NCBI GenBank assembly: GCA_003249955.1
Contig: QKHS01000009.1
Span: forward strand, 1 to 63,194
DNA: 63,194 bases
Direction of reading: 5' to 3'
Source: Bacteroidales bacterium
GTDB lineage: Bacteria; Bacteroidota; Bacteroidia; Bacteroidales; ML635J-15
Part shown: one piece after another, positions 28,458 through 36,611 of the stretch
Position numbering within the stretch: the first letter of the stretch is position 1
How the letters are laid out: the number at the start of each line of letters is the position of its first letter
Program-made: the position numbers and the translations under genes
The notes under the pieces: generated by a model
The model's database searches: none
What the model was told of the DNA's origin: nothing
Seen by the model: the letters and a program-made list of their open reading frames with translations, nothing else

Positions 28458-28513
28458 GATTTTTCTTTTCGTTTACATTAGTTGTTTTGCACTTATAGTC
28501 AATGAAGAATATG

Positions 28514-28550
28514 CAAAAAAAAACACCACTTTAAAATAAGTGATGTCTTT
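28514..28550 (-). terminator. terminator directly after tRNA-Val
   Basis: On the minus strand the sequence right after the tRNA 3' end folds as AAGACATCACTT / AAGTGGTGTCTT, with G-U pairing, followed by a long T-run. The same hairpin is repeated after each degenerate copy. Confidence 0.8.
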
Positions 28551-28551
28551 G

Positions 28552-28626
28552 TGGGAACTGCTGGATTCGAACCAGCGACCCCCTGCTTGTAAGGCAGGTG
28601 CTCTGAACCAACTGAGCTAAGCTCCC
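28552..28626 (-). tRNA. tRNA-Val (anticodon TAC)
   Basis: A full cloverleaf on the minus strand. The acceptor arms GGGAGCT / AGTTCCC pair with one G-U; the D-arm holds AGTTGGTTCAGA. The anticodon arm is CCTGC-CTTACAA-GCAGG, giving TAC and thus valine. The T-arm is GCTGG-TTCGAAT-CCAGC. The discriminator base is A and CCA is not encoded. A promoter lies upstream and a terminator immediately downstream. Confidence 0.96.
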
Positions 28627-28659
28627 TTTTTTGTAGAACGTATTCCCGTTTTGGGACTG

Positions 28660-28691
28660 CAAATATATAGCACATTTATTTATTTGCCAAA
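28660..28691 (-). promoter_or_regulatory. promoter of tRNA-Val
   Basis: On the minus strand, TTTG (28688-28691), a 20-bp spacer, then TATATTTG (28660-28667). This fits the Bacteroidota -33/-7 consensus well. It predicts a start about 25-30 bp before the tRNA 5' end. Confidence 0.75.
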
Positions 28692-28734
28692 TATTTTTTT
28701 AAGAATTTTAAATAAATTTGTAATGTATTGATTA

Positions 28735-30024
28735 TCAGATGTATTTAATCAGATCTCCAACAACAAAAGTACTTCCTCCAACAAAAATCATATCATTTTT
28801 ATCTGCATTTCTGCGTGCATTTTGATATGCAGAAATCACATTTTCGAAAATATCTCCGGTTAATCCGTGTTTTGCAGCTTCCTCTTTAAGTTGTCCTGCG
28901 GGCATTGCTCTTGGAATAGATGCCTGAGTAAAATAATATTTTGCTTCTTTGGGGAACATCGGCAATACTCCGGAAACATTTTTATCATTTACAAAACCAA
29001 GAACTATGTGAAGATTTTTATATTGCAGAGTTGATATTTGTTTCATGACATAGCTTAATCCTTCTTTGTTATGACCGGTATCGCATATGCAAAGAGGATT
29101 TTGGGCAATTACTTCCCATCTGCCGTGCAGTCCGGTATTTTCCTGAACATTTTTAAGTCCGCGGCTAATGTCATTGTTGTTTATTTTTATTCCTTTTTGC
29201 CTTAGCTTTTCCAAAGCATTCAATATCGTTCCCAGATTCTTTTTCTGATATTCTCCGGTTAATCCGAATTCAATACTGAATTCAGAGTCTTTGTTTGTCA
29301 CAGAATAAGTAGCTGTCCTTAACCCGGTTTCAAGAATCTGAATTTCATACTCTTCATCAGCAAAAGATATTTCAGAGTTTAATTCTGAGGCTTTCAACGA
29401 AAATACATTTTTGGTTTCAGGCTGAGATTCTCCTATGACAACAGGAATTCCTGATTTTATAATTCCTGCTTTTTCTGCAGCAATTTTTTCAAGGCTGTCG
29501 CCAAGAAACTGAGTGTGGTCAAGGCCGATGTTGGTTATTACTGAGATTTCGGGAGTGATAATATTTGTAGAATCCAAACGCCCTCCCATACCAACTTCAA
29601 CTACGGCAATGTCAACTTTGCAAAATCTGAAATAATCGAATGCCATGGCAACTGACATTTCAAAGAAAGAAGGTTTTAATTCTTCCAGCAATTCAGCATT
29701 TGAGTTTATAAATCCGGTAATAAATTCTTTTGAAATCATTTTTCCGTTTACACGAATTCTTTCTCTGTAATCAACCAGATGAGGGGAGGTGTAAAGTCCT
29801 GTTTTGTAACCTGCTTCCTGCAGAACGGATGCCAGACTGTGAGAGACTGATCCTTTCCCGTTGGTTCCGGCTACATGAATTGTTTTAAACTCTCTGTGCG
29901 GGAACCCGAATTGTTTATCCAATGCAAGTGTGTTGTCAAGATTTGCCTTGTATGCCGCTTGTCCTACCCGCTGATACATTGGCAGCGAGTTAAACATAAA
30001 TTCTAAAACCTGATCGTAGTTCAT
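28735..30024 (-). CDS. folC: bifunctional folylpolyglutamate synthase / dihydrofolate synthase
   Basis: A 429-aa Mur-ligase-fold enzyme adding glutamate to dihydropteroate and to folates, in the cytoplasm. Seen: the ATP-binding P-loop GTNGKGSVSHSL, 'GLYTSPHLVDYRERIRVNG', the Mur-like 'VEVGMGGRLDSTNI' and 'SVITNIGLDHTQFLG', and the C-terminal-domain 'CDTGHNKEGLSYV'. Full length for the family. Its start overlaps the stop of the exported-protein gene upstream by 4 bp (ATGA), so the two are probably cotranscribed, which is odd given their different compartments. Confidence 0.93.
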   Translation of the reverse strand: MNYDQVLEFMFNSLPMYQRVGQAAYKANLDNTLALDKQFGFPHREFKTIHVAGTNGKGSVSHSLASVLQEAGYKTGLYTSPHLVDYRERIRVNGKMISKEFITGFINSNAELLEELKPSFFEMSVAMAFDYFRFCKVDIAVVEVGMGGRLDSTNIITPEISVITNIGLDHTQFLGDSLEKIAAEKAGIIKSGIPVVIGESQPETKNVFSLKASELNSEISFADEEYEIQILETGLRTATYSVTNKDSEFSIEFGLTGEYQKKNLGTILNALEKLRQKGIKINNNDISRGLKNVQENTGLHGRWEVIAQNPLCICDTGHNKEGLSYVMKQISTLQYKNLHIVLGFVNDKNVSGVLPMFPKEAKYYFTQASIPRAMPAGQLKEEAAKHGLTGDIFENVISAYQNARRNADKNDMIFVGGSTFVVGDLIKYI

Positions 30025-30878
30025 TCTTTGTTTGCAAGTTTTTTTAGATCGCTTTTTAAAAGATAGTCAGAGTTTTTATCGCTGACTTTATGCATATCAT
30101 AATAATATATTAGTCCATTCTCAGTATCAATAATTATTTTTACACAATAAGACAGAGTACTGCTTAACTGAGGGCCTAAAACATGTAATACCAATGCATT
30201 TTTGTCATTATTTTCAATAAGTGAGGAGATATTCTCTTTTGTTGTATAGTCAAAATTGAAAGGGTATGATCCGGCAAATGAATTTTTTGTTCTTATTTCC
30301 GGGTCAACTTCTTCTTTAAGTAAATAAAGAGTTTTCTTTTTAGGACTCCCGGATTTGTCCATATAATATTCTGCAATATTATCTTCTGTTAATGCAGGGT
30401 TTTGCTGGCATGTTGTAATATGGTTCTGAACAAATTTTACCATTAAGCCGATTTTATAATCATAATCTGTCTCCAGAGCTCCTTTGTAGCATAATGGAAC
30501 TGCACACAGAGTAGGCATGTCGTCTGCGGTTTTATAATTGCCACCCATTGTAAGAATTATAAAATCGAAAAGGGTTTGCGATTTGTCTTTTTCAAAATAC
30601 ACCTGATTAATCATTAAAAATGATTTGTCAGGATCGTTTTTAATGTTTTTAAAATCTGATTCATAAACAAACTTATATGGTGTTATTGTCCAGTGTTTTT
30701 CTATAGCCTCCTGCATGGCTGTATTATAGTCGGACATTCTGTCGTTTTTTAATACAACATATGTGGTGGTTTTCATAAATTTATTTATGTCGGTTTTTGT
30801 CCCGACAGGAATTTTTATCTGGGAAATGCTATGAAATGCAATTGTTGCAAGTGTAAGGATAAGGATTATTTTTTTCAT
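30021..30878 (-). CDS. exported protein of unknown function, coupled to folC
   Basis: A 285-aa protein with a signal peptide (MKKIILILTLATIAFHSIS). The mature part begins 'IPVGTKTDINKFMKTTTYVV' and has mixed alpha/beta text. I see no known motif. Its stop overlaps the folC start by 4 bp, so the pair is likely one transcript. It resembles, in length and style only, the next upstream exported protein at 30954. Function unknown. Confidence 0.6.
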   Translation of the reverse strand: MKKIILILTLATIAFHSISQIKIPVGTKTDINKFMKTTTYVVLKNDRMSDYNTAMQEAIEKHWTITPYKFVYESDFKNIKNDPDKSFLMINQVYFEKDKSQTLFDFIILTMGGNYKTADDMPTLCAVPLCYKGALETDYDYKIGLMVKFVQNHITTCQQNPALTEDNIAEYYMDKSGSPKKKTLYLLKEEVDPEIRTKNSFAGSYPFNFDYTTKENISSLIENNDKNALVLHVLGPQLSSTLSYCVKIIIDTENGLIYYYDMHKVSDKNSDYLLKSDLKKLANKE

Positions 30879-30953
30879 ATATCTTGTATGTGTATAGTTT
30901 ATTTTTCTTTAAAATATTTTATCTGTCTGATTATTAAAATAATTTTTATTTCA

Positions 30954-31613
30954 TTATTCAGGAATCCACAATCCTCTTTTTTCGTTGTATAATCTTACGT
31001 AATAAAACATTTCCTTGTTTTTTTTACGTTTCCCGAGTGCTGAAAATTCTTTATAAATTTCTGGTTCTCTTTGCAAAATTGATTCCACGTTTTTAAGGTT
31101 ATATTCGAGAATCTTACCTGTTTCCATATCAATAATAAACTGTCGTATTTCTTCACTCTCATACATTCGTGAAGAAGGGTTGTAATAATACGGGTCATAA
31201 AAAGGGTCCTGATATGTTGAGTACAGAACTTTAACGGTTGTTATAAAATGACTCATAGAACCGACAAAAGGAATAAGGTTATATTTGTCTGCCCAAAAGA
31301 TAAACGGTTTCCCGTTTCTGCTGTATCCCCACATATCATTAGTGCTTACACCTGCAGTTACTCCGTATTTGTCGTTAAAGATTATTGTTTTGGCGGTATC
31401 AAGAATTTCAAAAAAATCAGGGTCTGAATATGATGGGTAAACCAAAGACTCGAAAGGAGAGGGTGAATTGTTCCTGAAAGAATTGAAATCGGTGTACAAT
31501 CCTTCTTTGAAATAGAAACTATAGTCATATTTTACAAGTTTTGTACTGTCGCTTTGGGCAATTAAAAGACAGACGTAAAAAAATGAGAATATTAAAAGCA
31601 GTGTTTTTTTCAC
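30954..31613 (-). CDS. exported protein of unknown function
   Basis: A 219-aa protein with a signal peptide (MKKTLLLIFSFFYVCLLIAQ). The mature part is rich in Tyr, Phe and Asp ('YSFYFKEGLYTDFNSFRNN', 'DPFYDPYYYNPSSR') and lacks Cys. Segments 'GVSTNDMWGYSRNGKPF' and 'FIIDMETGKILEYNL' recall small outer-membrane-associated Bacteroidota proteins, but no family can be named. It is 75 bp upstream of the 30021 gene on the same strand and may share its transcript. Confidence 0.6.
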   Translation of the reverse strand: MKKTLLLIFSFFYVCLLIAQSDSTKLVKYDYSFYFKEGLYTDFNSFRNNSPSPFESLVYPSYSDPDFFEILDTAKTIIFNDKYGVTAGVSTNDMWGYSRNGKPFIFWADKYNLIPFVGSMSHFITTVKVLYSTYQDPFYDPYYYNPSSRMYESEEIRQFIIDMETGKILEYNLKNVESILQREPEIYKEFSALGKRKKNKEMFYYVRLYNEKRGLWIPE

Positions 31614-31714
31614 TCTGGTTCAGATAGTTTTTAATTAACGAAGTAAAATAAAAAAATGATATCTGCCAAATTGTTTGTCAAAAGAATTTAATGTTTTAAG
31701 ACTACATTATTTAG

Positions 31715-32767
31715 TTAAAATCTGTAGAACCATGAGCACATTGGCATCGGGAATGAGAAATCGTCTCCGGAACCTATAATTGAAACTCCTGATAAAGAAA
31801 CCTGAAATGCCTGATTCTGATTTTTCTGGAATCGGAATCCCGGCATAAGCATTAATCCTAAATACTGACTTATTTTTTTTGTGACAGTTATTGTGTATTG
31901 TGCATTTACATATGTGCCAGATATTTCATCATAATAGGAAGGGCTGGTTTCAACGTAATTCTGATCAGATTCTTCAAAGCTGAAAACAAAGCCCATTGAA
32001 TCAAAAACAAAACTTGCTTTAGCTCCTACTTTTGCGACTCCTGCAAGAGAAAACATTACAGCCGGGGTAAGAGGAGATGGCATCTTGTCGGGGTCTCTGT
32101 TATAGTAAATGCCTTCTATAGGGGTTTCATTGCTTCCGGATTTTACATATGCATATCCGCCCGAAAGACTTATGTTATTCATTCTGTCGCCATAGGTAAT
32201 ACTTGCCCAATGAAGCCCTCCGTAACCTCTGAATGAATACAGGTACCCTGAGCTTCCCATTAATGTTCCTACGGAAAAATTTAATTTCGGATTACGGGTT
32301 TTTACAGAATATTTAAGTGCAAGTACCATTGGACTGGCTATCCATGTTGACATAACGCCTATGCTAAGGTTGTCAAGTACGGCAAAATGTACTTCAGGTC
32401 CGTACAGGTTAAGCATGGCATAGTTTTCTCCTTTTTTTACGGGATGGGAATTTGTTGTGAATGCATATCTTGTAGTAAAAGGCCCGGAAGATCTGTATTC
32501 TCCGAATACTATTTCCTTATCGTTTTCGATTTTAACTATACTGCTTATTTCAGACTTGGGAATATAAATCTTTCCAAGCTTGACTGTCTCAATCAAAACC
32601 TCGCGGCCATCATCCTGTAGAATGACTCCTATGTACTCGTTTCCGTTTTGTTTCGTTATGACATATCGTTCAGGCTCCTTTGACGGTACAGTATCCTGAT
32701 TTTGAGCAAATGCTGAAATTGAAGAAATTAACAGGGAAATAAATACAATAATTTTAATTGTTTTCAT
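31715..32767 (-). CDS. probable outer-membrane beta-barrel protein
   Basis: A 350-aa protein with a signal peptide (MKTIKIIVFISLLISSISAFA). Residues ~30-100 form a small domain ('YIGVILQDDGREVLIETVKL'), of the sort seen before barrels in Bacteroidota. From ~110 on the text alternates short amphipathic strands with Gly/Tyr/Ser turns ('SFRGYGGLHWASITYGDRMN'), and the protein ends in an aromatic (SWFYRF), as outer-membrane barrels do. A CAAAGATA (minus TATCTTTG) -7 motif lies upstream at 32810-32817. Transport or structural role unknown. Confidence 0.65.
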   Translation of the reverse strand: MKTIKIIVFISLLISSISAFAQNQDTVPSKEPERYVITKQNGNEYIGVILQDDGREVLIETVKLGKIYIPKSEISSIVKIENDKEIVFGEYRSSGPFTTRYAFTTNSHPVKKGENYAMLNLYGPEVHFAVLDNLSIGVMSTWIASPMVLALKYSVKTRNPKLNFSVGTLMGSSGYLYSFRGYGGLHWASITYGDRMNNISLSGGYAYVKSGSNETPIEGIYYNRDPDKMPSPLTPAVMFSLAGVAKVGAKASFVFDSMGFVFSFEESDQNYVETSPSYYDEISGTYVNAQYTITVTKKISQYLGLMLMPGFRFQKNQNQAFQVSLSGVSIIGSGDDFSFPMPMCSWFYRF

Positions 32768-32913
32768 AATTTCTATGTGTTAATTTGTATTTGTTAGTAC
32801 ATGTTTTAACAAAGATACGAACAAATCTTTAAAAGTCGTATCTGTAAATTATGTATTATTTAAAGAAAACAGTTTTTAACATGTGTTTTTTTTTCATAAA
32901 AACCGGCTTATTT

Positions 32914-32943
32914 TTTGATTGTCACAGAATATTTGTAATTTTG
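32914..32943 (+). promoter_or_regulatory. Bacteroidota-type promoter overlapping the gene start
   Basis: TTTG (32914-32917), an 18-bp spacer, and TAATTTTG (32936-32943). It fits the consensus well, but the -7 ends only 4 bp before the GTG start at 32948. The transcript would then be leaderless, or the start lies elsewhere. Confidence 0.45.
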
Positions 32944-32947
32944 AAAA

Positions 32948-33415
32948 GTGAAAAAGGTATTTCTTCAGATATTATTTATGGCTTTGGCCTTTGGCGCATT
33001 TTCGCAGACACAGTCAGATTTTCCGGATTGGCTTAAAGGTGTTTGGGAGATTCGTTCTGAAACAGGTAGTTCTTATGAGGAATGGCGTGGGGCTACAGAT
33101 GGATCTCTTACAGGTAAAACATACAGAATGTTTAATCAGGATACTATAGTTTTCGATACAATGAGGATCAGATATTTTAACTCTGATATAGTTTATCAAA
33201 TGTCTGCTAATGTTAAAAATACCAGAACCTATGCCCGTTTTAATCTGCAAAGGCCCGATCCTGTTTTGTGGAAATTCGAAAATTCTTTGACCGATTACCC
33301 GAGAAATATCAATTATATGCGCATGGGCAACGACTCTGTTTATGTATGGACAGAAGCGAGTAATGCAAATAATGCATGTATGGATTATATAATGATAAGG
33401 TTTAAAGATGAATAA
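32948..33415 (+). CDS. exported DUF6265-like protein
   Basis: A 155-aa protein starting at a GTG, with a signal peptide (VKKVFLQILFMALAFGAFSQ). The mature part reads 'LKGVWEIRSETGSSYEEWRG' then 'DGSLTGKTYRM', and later 'YARFNLQRPDPVLWKFEN', a pattern like the DUF6265/lipocalin-type beta-barrel family. Such proteins are small exported beta-barrels of unknown role. It overlaps the next gene by 8 bp, suggesting a two-gene operon. Confidence 0.65.
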   Translation: MKKVFLQILFMALAFGAFSQTQSDFPDWLKGVWEIRSETGSSYEEWRGATDGSLTGKTYRMFNQDTIVFDTMRIRYFNSDIVYQMSANVKNTRTYARFNLQRPDPVLWKFENSLTDYPRNINYMRMGNDSVYVWTEASNANNACMDYIMIRFKDE

Positions 33416-33875
33416 TCCTTTCGCCGACCTTTGTTATAATACTTATGATTTTCGTTTGAAAAATGAAAACGGAAGAATTATAATTTTTGATGAATTAAGG
33501 AAAAAATGGCTGGTATGCACCCCTGAAGAGTGGGTAAGGCAAAATCTGATCAGGTTTCTTATTTCTGAATTCGCTTTCCCTGCAAATCTTATTGCTCTTG
33601 AAAAGTCACTTGTAGTTGCCGGACGTAATTATCGTTTTGATGCTTTGGTATATGATAAAGAAGTAACTCCTTTGATGATTATAGAGTGCAAAGCTCCTTC
33701 AGTTAAACTTGAACAGGCTGTTTTTGACCAGATATGGAATTATAATTATGAAATCGGAGCCCCTTATTTCTTGATTACCAACGGAATGAATTTTATTATG
33801 GGAGAGTGCAGGCGTGGCAAGGATATAATATTCTTCCCCGAGGTTAAAAGTTATTCTCAGCTAATTGAGAGCTAG
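33408..33875 (+). CDS. HsdR-N-like PD-(D/E)XK nuclease-fold protein
   Basis: A 155-aa cytoplasmic protein matching the N-terminal nuclease domain of type I restriction R subunits (HSDR_N_2). The core motif is visible: Asp in YRFDALVYD and the Glu-x-Lys in MIIECKAP, followed by 'QIWNYNYEIGAPYFLITNG'. In type I enzymes this domain cuts DNA, but here there is no helicase, no hsdM/hsdS nearby, and the protein is complete at this length. It overlaps the exported-protein gene by 8 bp. Stand-alone proteins of this kind are common in Bacteroidota; function not established. Confidence 0.8.
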   Translation: MNNPFADLCYNTYDFRLKNENGRIIIFDELRKKWLVCTPEEWVRQNLIRFLISEFAFPANLIALEKSLVVAGRNYRFDALVYDKEVTPLMIIECKAPSVKLEQAVFDQIWNYNYEIGAPYFLITNGMNFIMGECRRGKDIIFFPEVKSYSQLIES

Positions 33876-34091
33876 TTATTTGCCGGTTTTATCTTCGGTT
33901 TTTATTTCCATAATTTTTGCGATAGTGTCTTTTCCCTGCTGATTGTCTTTTGATGTCTTTTCCCGAACAGCAGGAACTCCGTATTCCGGTTGAACATCTT
34001 CTCCATCGCAGGCCGCAAACCCCATAAATGTAAGAAAGGATAAAATTAATGTAGCCTTTAAAGAGTAATATCTGATCCTTAGTTTTTTCAT
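33876..34091 (-). CDS. small lipoprotein-like protein
   Basis: A 71-aa product with a signal-like N-terminus (ATLILSFLTFMGFAAC) whose Cys fits a lipobox (GFAAC). The mature part is short and charged, starting CDGEDVQPEYGVPAVR. The 'EYGVP' after the Cys is reminiscent of lipoproteins that accompany radical SAM enzymes in Bacteroides, but no such enzyme is nearby, so this is weak. It converges directly with the HsdR-N-like gene with no gap. Small but plausible. Confidence 0.5.
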   Translation of the reverse strand: MKKLRIRYYSLKATLILSFLTFMGFAACDGEDVQPEYGVPAVREKTSKDNQQGKDTIAKIMEIKTEDKTGK

Positions 34092-34134
34092 ATTGCTATT
34101 ATTTTTTTCTTCTTGTTATTAATTAAGGAACGTT

Positions 34135-34674
34135 TTAACCTTTGTTTATAAGTTGATACATGTTTACATCAGAAAAGTTTTTTCCGTTTTTTTTCCAGCT
34201 TTTTAATTCTCCACATTTTACAAAACCTAATTTGGAGAATAGCTTGATGCTGACATAATTATCCGTGTCAATATTGCACCACAACTGATTCAGATTCAGA
34301 ATGTTGAATGAATAATTGATTAAAATTTCCATAGCCTGTGTTGCGTATCCTGACTTTTGAAATTTTTCATTAATAACTATTCCTATTCCGGCTCTCTCGT
34401 GAATAGGGTCAAATTCGAACAAGTCAGTTACACCTACAGGAATTCCGCTGTTTTTCTCCTGAATAATCAGTCGTAGTTCTTTGTTGGTGTAAATATCATA
34501 AATGCTATGTTCGATATGAAGTTTAATCTGCCATTTTGAAAACGGGGTTTTTGTATCACTTACAAACCAATAGTCGTAGTTGTTCTCAAGACTAAACAAA
34601 AATTCAATGTCTTCAGGCTCCGGCTTTCTAAGAATTATATTATTGTTTTCTAGTTTTGCCCCAGTTCTTTCCAT
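34135..34674 (-). CDS. GNAT-family N-acetyltransferase (RimJ/RimL type)
   Basis: A 179-aa cytoplasmic protein. It fits the GNAT fold: 'IILRKPEPEDIEFLFSLENN' at the N-terminus, the acetyl-CoA-binding region 'RAGIGIVINEKFQKSGYATQ', and 'SIKLFSKLGFVKCGELKSW' near the end. RimJ/L-like enzymes acetylate protein N-termini, amino sugars or small amines; the substrate here is unknown. The 5' end overlaps the 3' end of the GT2 gene by 25 bp, so it is cotranscribed, and modification of a surface sugar would fit. Confidence 0.85.
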   Translation of the reverse strand: MERTGAKLENNNIILRKPEPEDIEFLFSLENNYDYWFVSDTKTPFSKWQIKLHIEHSIYDIYTNKELRLIIQEKNSGIPVGVTDLFEFDPIHERAGIGIVINEKFQKSGYATQAMEILINYSFNILNLNQLWCNIDTDNYVSIKLFSKLGFVKCGELKSWKKNGKNFSDVNMYQLINKG

Positions 34675-36611
34675 GATTTCAATATGATGTTAATATCCTG
34701 CATCAATCTGTAATCTTTGGCATACATAACATTTAATCTCTCGGCAAGTGCAGGAGTAAATTCAGATTTTTTCAATAAACTTACAGGTGAGAATATTCCT
34801 TTTCTTATTTTAGGCAGCAGGCTTGTGTCAATTCCGTCTGATCCGCAATACGATACAAAAGATAGCGAGCCTGTTAATATCATAAACAAATTTTTAATCA
34901 TCTTACCCGGTTTTTTTACAAAAAGAACCAATAACGGGATAAGGCATATTAAAAATACGGCGAAAATAAAATCGAGCATGCGTTTGTTCCTTTGGTTCTC
35001 AGGTTTTGCAATACTATTTATGTCAATATTATATAATTCTCCTGTCGTGTTTATCGAGTTGCTCCCGATTACAGAAATTCCGTCAGGACTTGCAATTTTA
35101 TAATCAAGTCTGGCATTGTTAAGTTGCAGCATTGTCCTTATAATCTGTTGGGATTGCAGGTTTTTTGCACAAAAGATTATTTCATCAATTTTGTTAATTT
35201 TTACAACCTCGTCTAATTGGCTAAGATCTCCGGCAAAAAAATCATCAGAGGTTTCTTTTCCGGGATTAACAAAAGCACTTATTTTTATTTTGGGGTTGTT
35301 GTTGTTAAGCAATTTTACCAGTTCAGAACTTTCTTTTTTTGACCCTACAATTGCAACCCGCTTTTTACCGGGAAGGTTTATTTTAAAGATGCTGCGTCCT
35401 GTATAATGTAATCCAAGTCTGAAAACCGGGATTATAAGTGTTGACCAGGCAGCACCAAGAATAATTATTGCTCTTGAGAACCTTAAATTTACAGGTAAAA
35501 GGGAGTATAAAACCAATATAAGTATTGTTCCGGCAAGTAATCCTTTATAAACGTTCTTTAGCTTAACCGGCTTATCGTAACCGCCGAGAAACATTAATGA
35601 AATAATCCATATTAAAATATATCCGGCTAGCGAATAAATAAAAACATCCTGAGGGTAGGCGTTTTGTGAACCGAATTTGAAGTTTGACCAGATCGGAGAA
35701 ATCAGAATAAATCCCGATAAAATTATTAAAGCATCTATAATAGGAGTAATAATACTGCGTCCGAAACGATAAATAATTGCAAGCAATGCTCTTAAATAAA
35801 TTGCAATTTTTATTAACGCGATAAAAGTCCCGGCGTTTCGTTTTGAGAAATGCTTTTTTGCAAAGATTATCATGGCATTGTAAAACACCAAAACATAATT
35901 TATGCTTCCTTTTTTCGTGCTTTCTCCTTTATAATGAATTATTGTGGTTTCAGGGAAATAATAGTTTTTGTATCCTGCCAGTGTTATGCGGTAAGACATG
36001 TCAATATCTTCGCCGTACATAAAAAATGTTTCGTCGAGCAAACCGGTTTTGTTAAGAGTTTCTTTACGGAGAAGCATGAAAGCTCCGGAAAGAACATCCA
36101 CCTCATGCACCTTTTCTTTGTCAAGATATGTTAAATGGTATTGTCCGAATCTGGCAGATTTTGGAAAAATCTTTGATAATCCGAAAATTTTATAGAATGA
36201 TACTTCCGGGGTTGGCAATCCGCGTTTGGATTCCGGTAGAAATCTGGCTTTGCCGTCAATCATTTTTACACCTAATCCGCCGGCATCTGCATGGCTGTCC
36301 ATAAAATCACAGGTGGCTTTAAGTGTTTTTTCCTCTATTACAGTATCAGGATTCAGCAATAAAACATATTCTCCTTCCGATAATCTGATTGCCTGGTTAT
36401 TGGCATAAGAGAATCCGTAATTGATTTTATTTTCGATAAGCTTTACCTGCGGAAACCGGGATTTAACCATTGCACATGATCCGTCCACAGAATTGTTGTC
36501 AACTACAAATACTTCTGTTTCGCAATGTTTAGCCGATTCAAATACAGAATTTAAACACTGTTCCAGAAAGTGCTTTACATTGTAGTTTACTATAACAACC
36601 GAAAGTTTCAT
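34650..36611 (-). CDS. GT2 glycosyltransferase fused to membrane and CoA-binding (sugar-transferase-like) domains
   Basis: A 653-aa protein. Residues 1-~230 are a GT-A fold family 2 glycosyltransferase (SVVIVNYNVKHFLEQC, VVDNNSVDGS, LLLNPDTVIE, the acid-rich 'MYGEDIDMSYRITLAGY'). Residues ~270-410 carry about five membrane segments. Residues ~420-510 form a Rossmann-like CoA-binding domain (VAIVGSKKESSELVKLLNN). At ~545-590 'NKRMLDFIFAVFLICLIPLL' resembles the start of a polyprenyl-phosphate sugar transferase, but its catalytic part is missing. It probably adds a sugar to a lipid-linked surface glycan at the inner membrane. Overlaps the acetyltransferase gene. Confidence 0.85.
   Translation of the reverse strand: MKLSVVIVNYNVKHFLEQCLNSVFESAKHCETEVFVVDNNSVDGSCAMVKSRFPQVKLIENKINYGFSYANNQAIRLSEGEYVLLLNPDTVIEEKTLKATCDFMDSHADAGGLGVKMIDGKARFLPESKRGLPTPEVSFYKIFGLSKIFPKSARFGQYHLTYLDKEKVHEVDVLSGAFMLLRKETLNKTGLLDETFFMYGEDIDMSYRITLAGYKNYYFPETTIIHYKGESTKKGSINYVLVFYNAMIIFAKKHFSKRNAGTFIALIKIAIYLRALLAIIYRFGRSIITPIIDALIILSGFILISPIWSNFKFGSQNAYPQDVFIYSLAGYILIWIISLMFLGGYDKPVKLKNVYKGLLAGTILILVLYSLLPVNLRFSRAIIILGAAWSTLIIPVFRLGLHYTGRSIFKINLPGKKRVAIVGSKKESSELVKLLNNNNPKIKISAFVNPGKETSDDFFAGDLSQLDEVVKINKIDEIIFCAKNLQSQQIIRTMLQLNNARLDYKIASPDGISVIGSNSINTTGELYNIDINSIAKPENQRNKRMLDFIFAVFLICLIPLLVLFVKKPGKMIKNLFMILTGSLSFVSYCGSDGIDTSLLPKIRKGIFSPVSLLKKSEFTPALAERLNVMYAKDYRLMQDINIILKSWKELGQN

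Larger units (their letters stand above)
27945..28511 (-). repeat. three tandem 188-190 bp units derived from the tRNA-Val locus
   Basis: Units at 27945-28132, 28133-28321 and 28322-28511; a fourth, partial unit (28512-28626) carries the intact tRNA-Val. Each unit, read on the minus strand, has ~70 bp of AT-rich sequence, a damaged tRNA-Val copy and the same terminator hairpin. Spacing of the shared AAGTGATGTC word is 189, 190 and 188 bp. Units are ~90% or more alike. Confidence 0.9.

Noticed and set aside
27945-28511. CRISPR array
   Set aside because: Units are ~189 bp, tandem and almost identical over their whole length, with no unique spacers and no cas genes.
33408-33875. A type I restriction-modification system
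   Set aside because: Only the HsdR-N-like domain is present; no hsdM, hsdS or helicase in the window.
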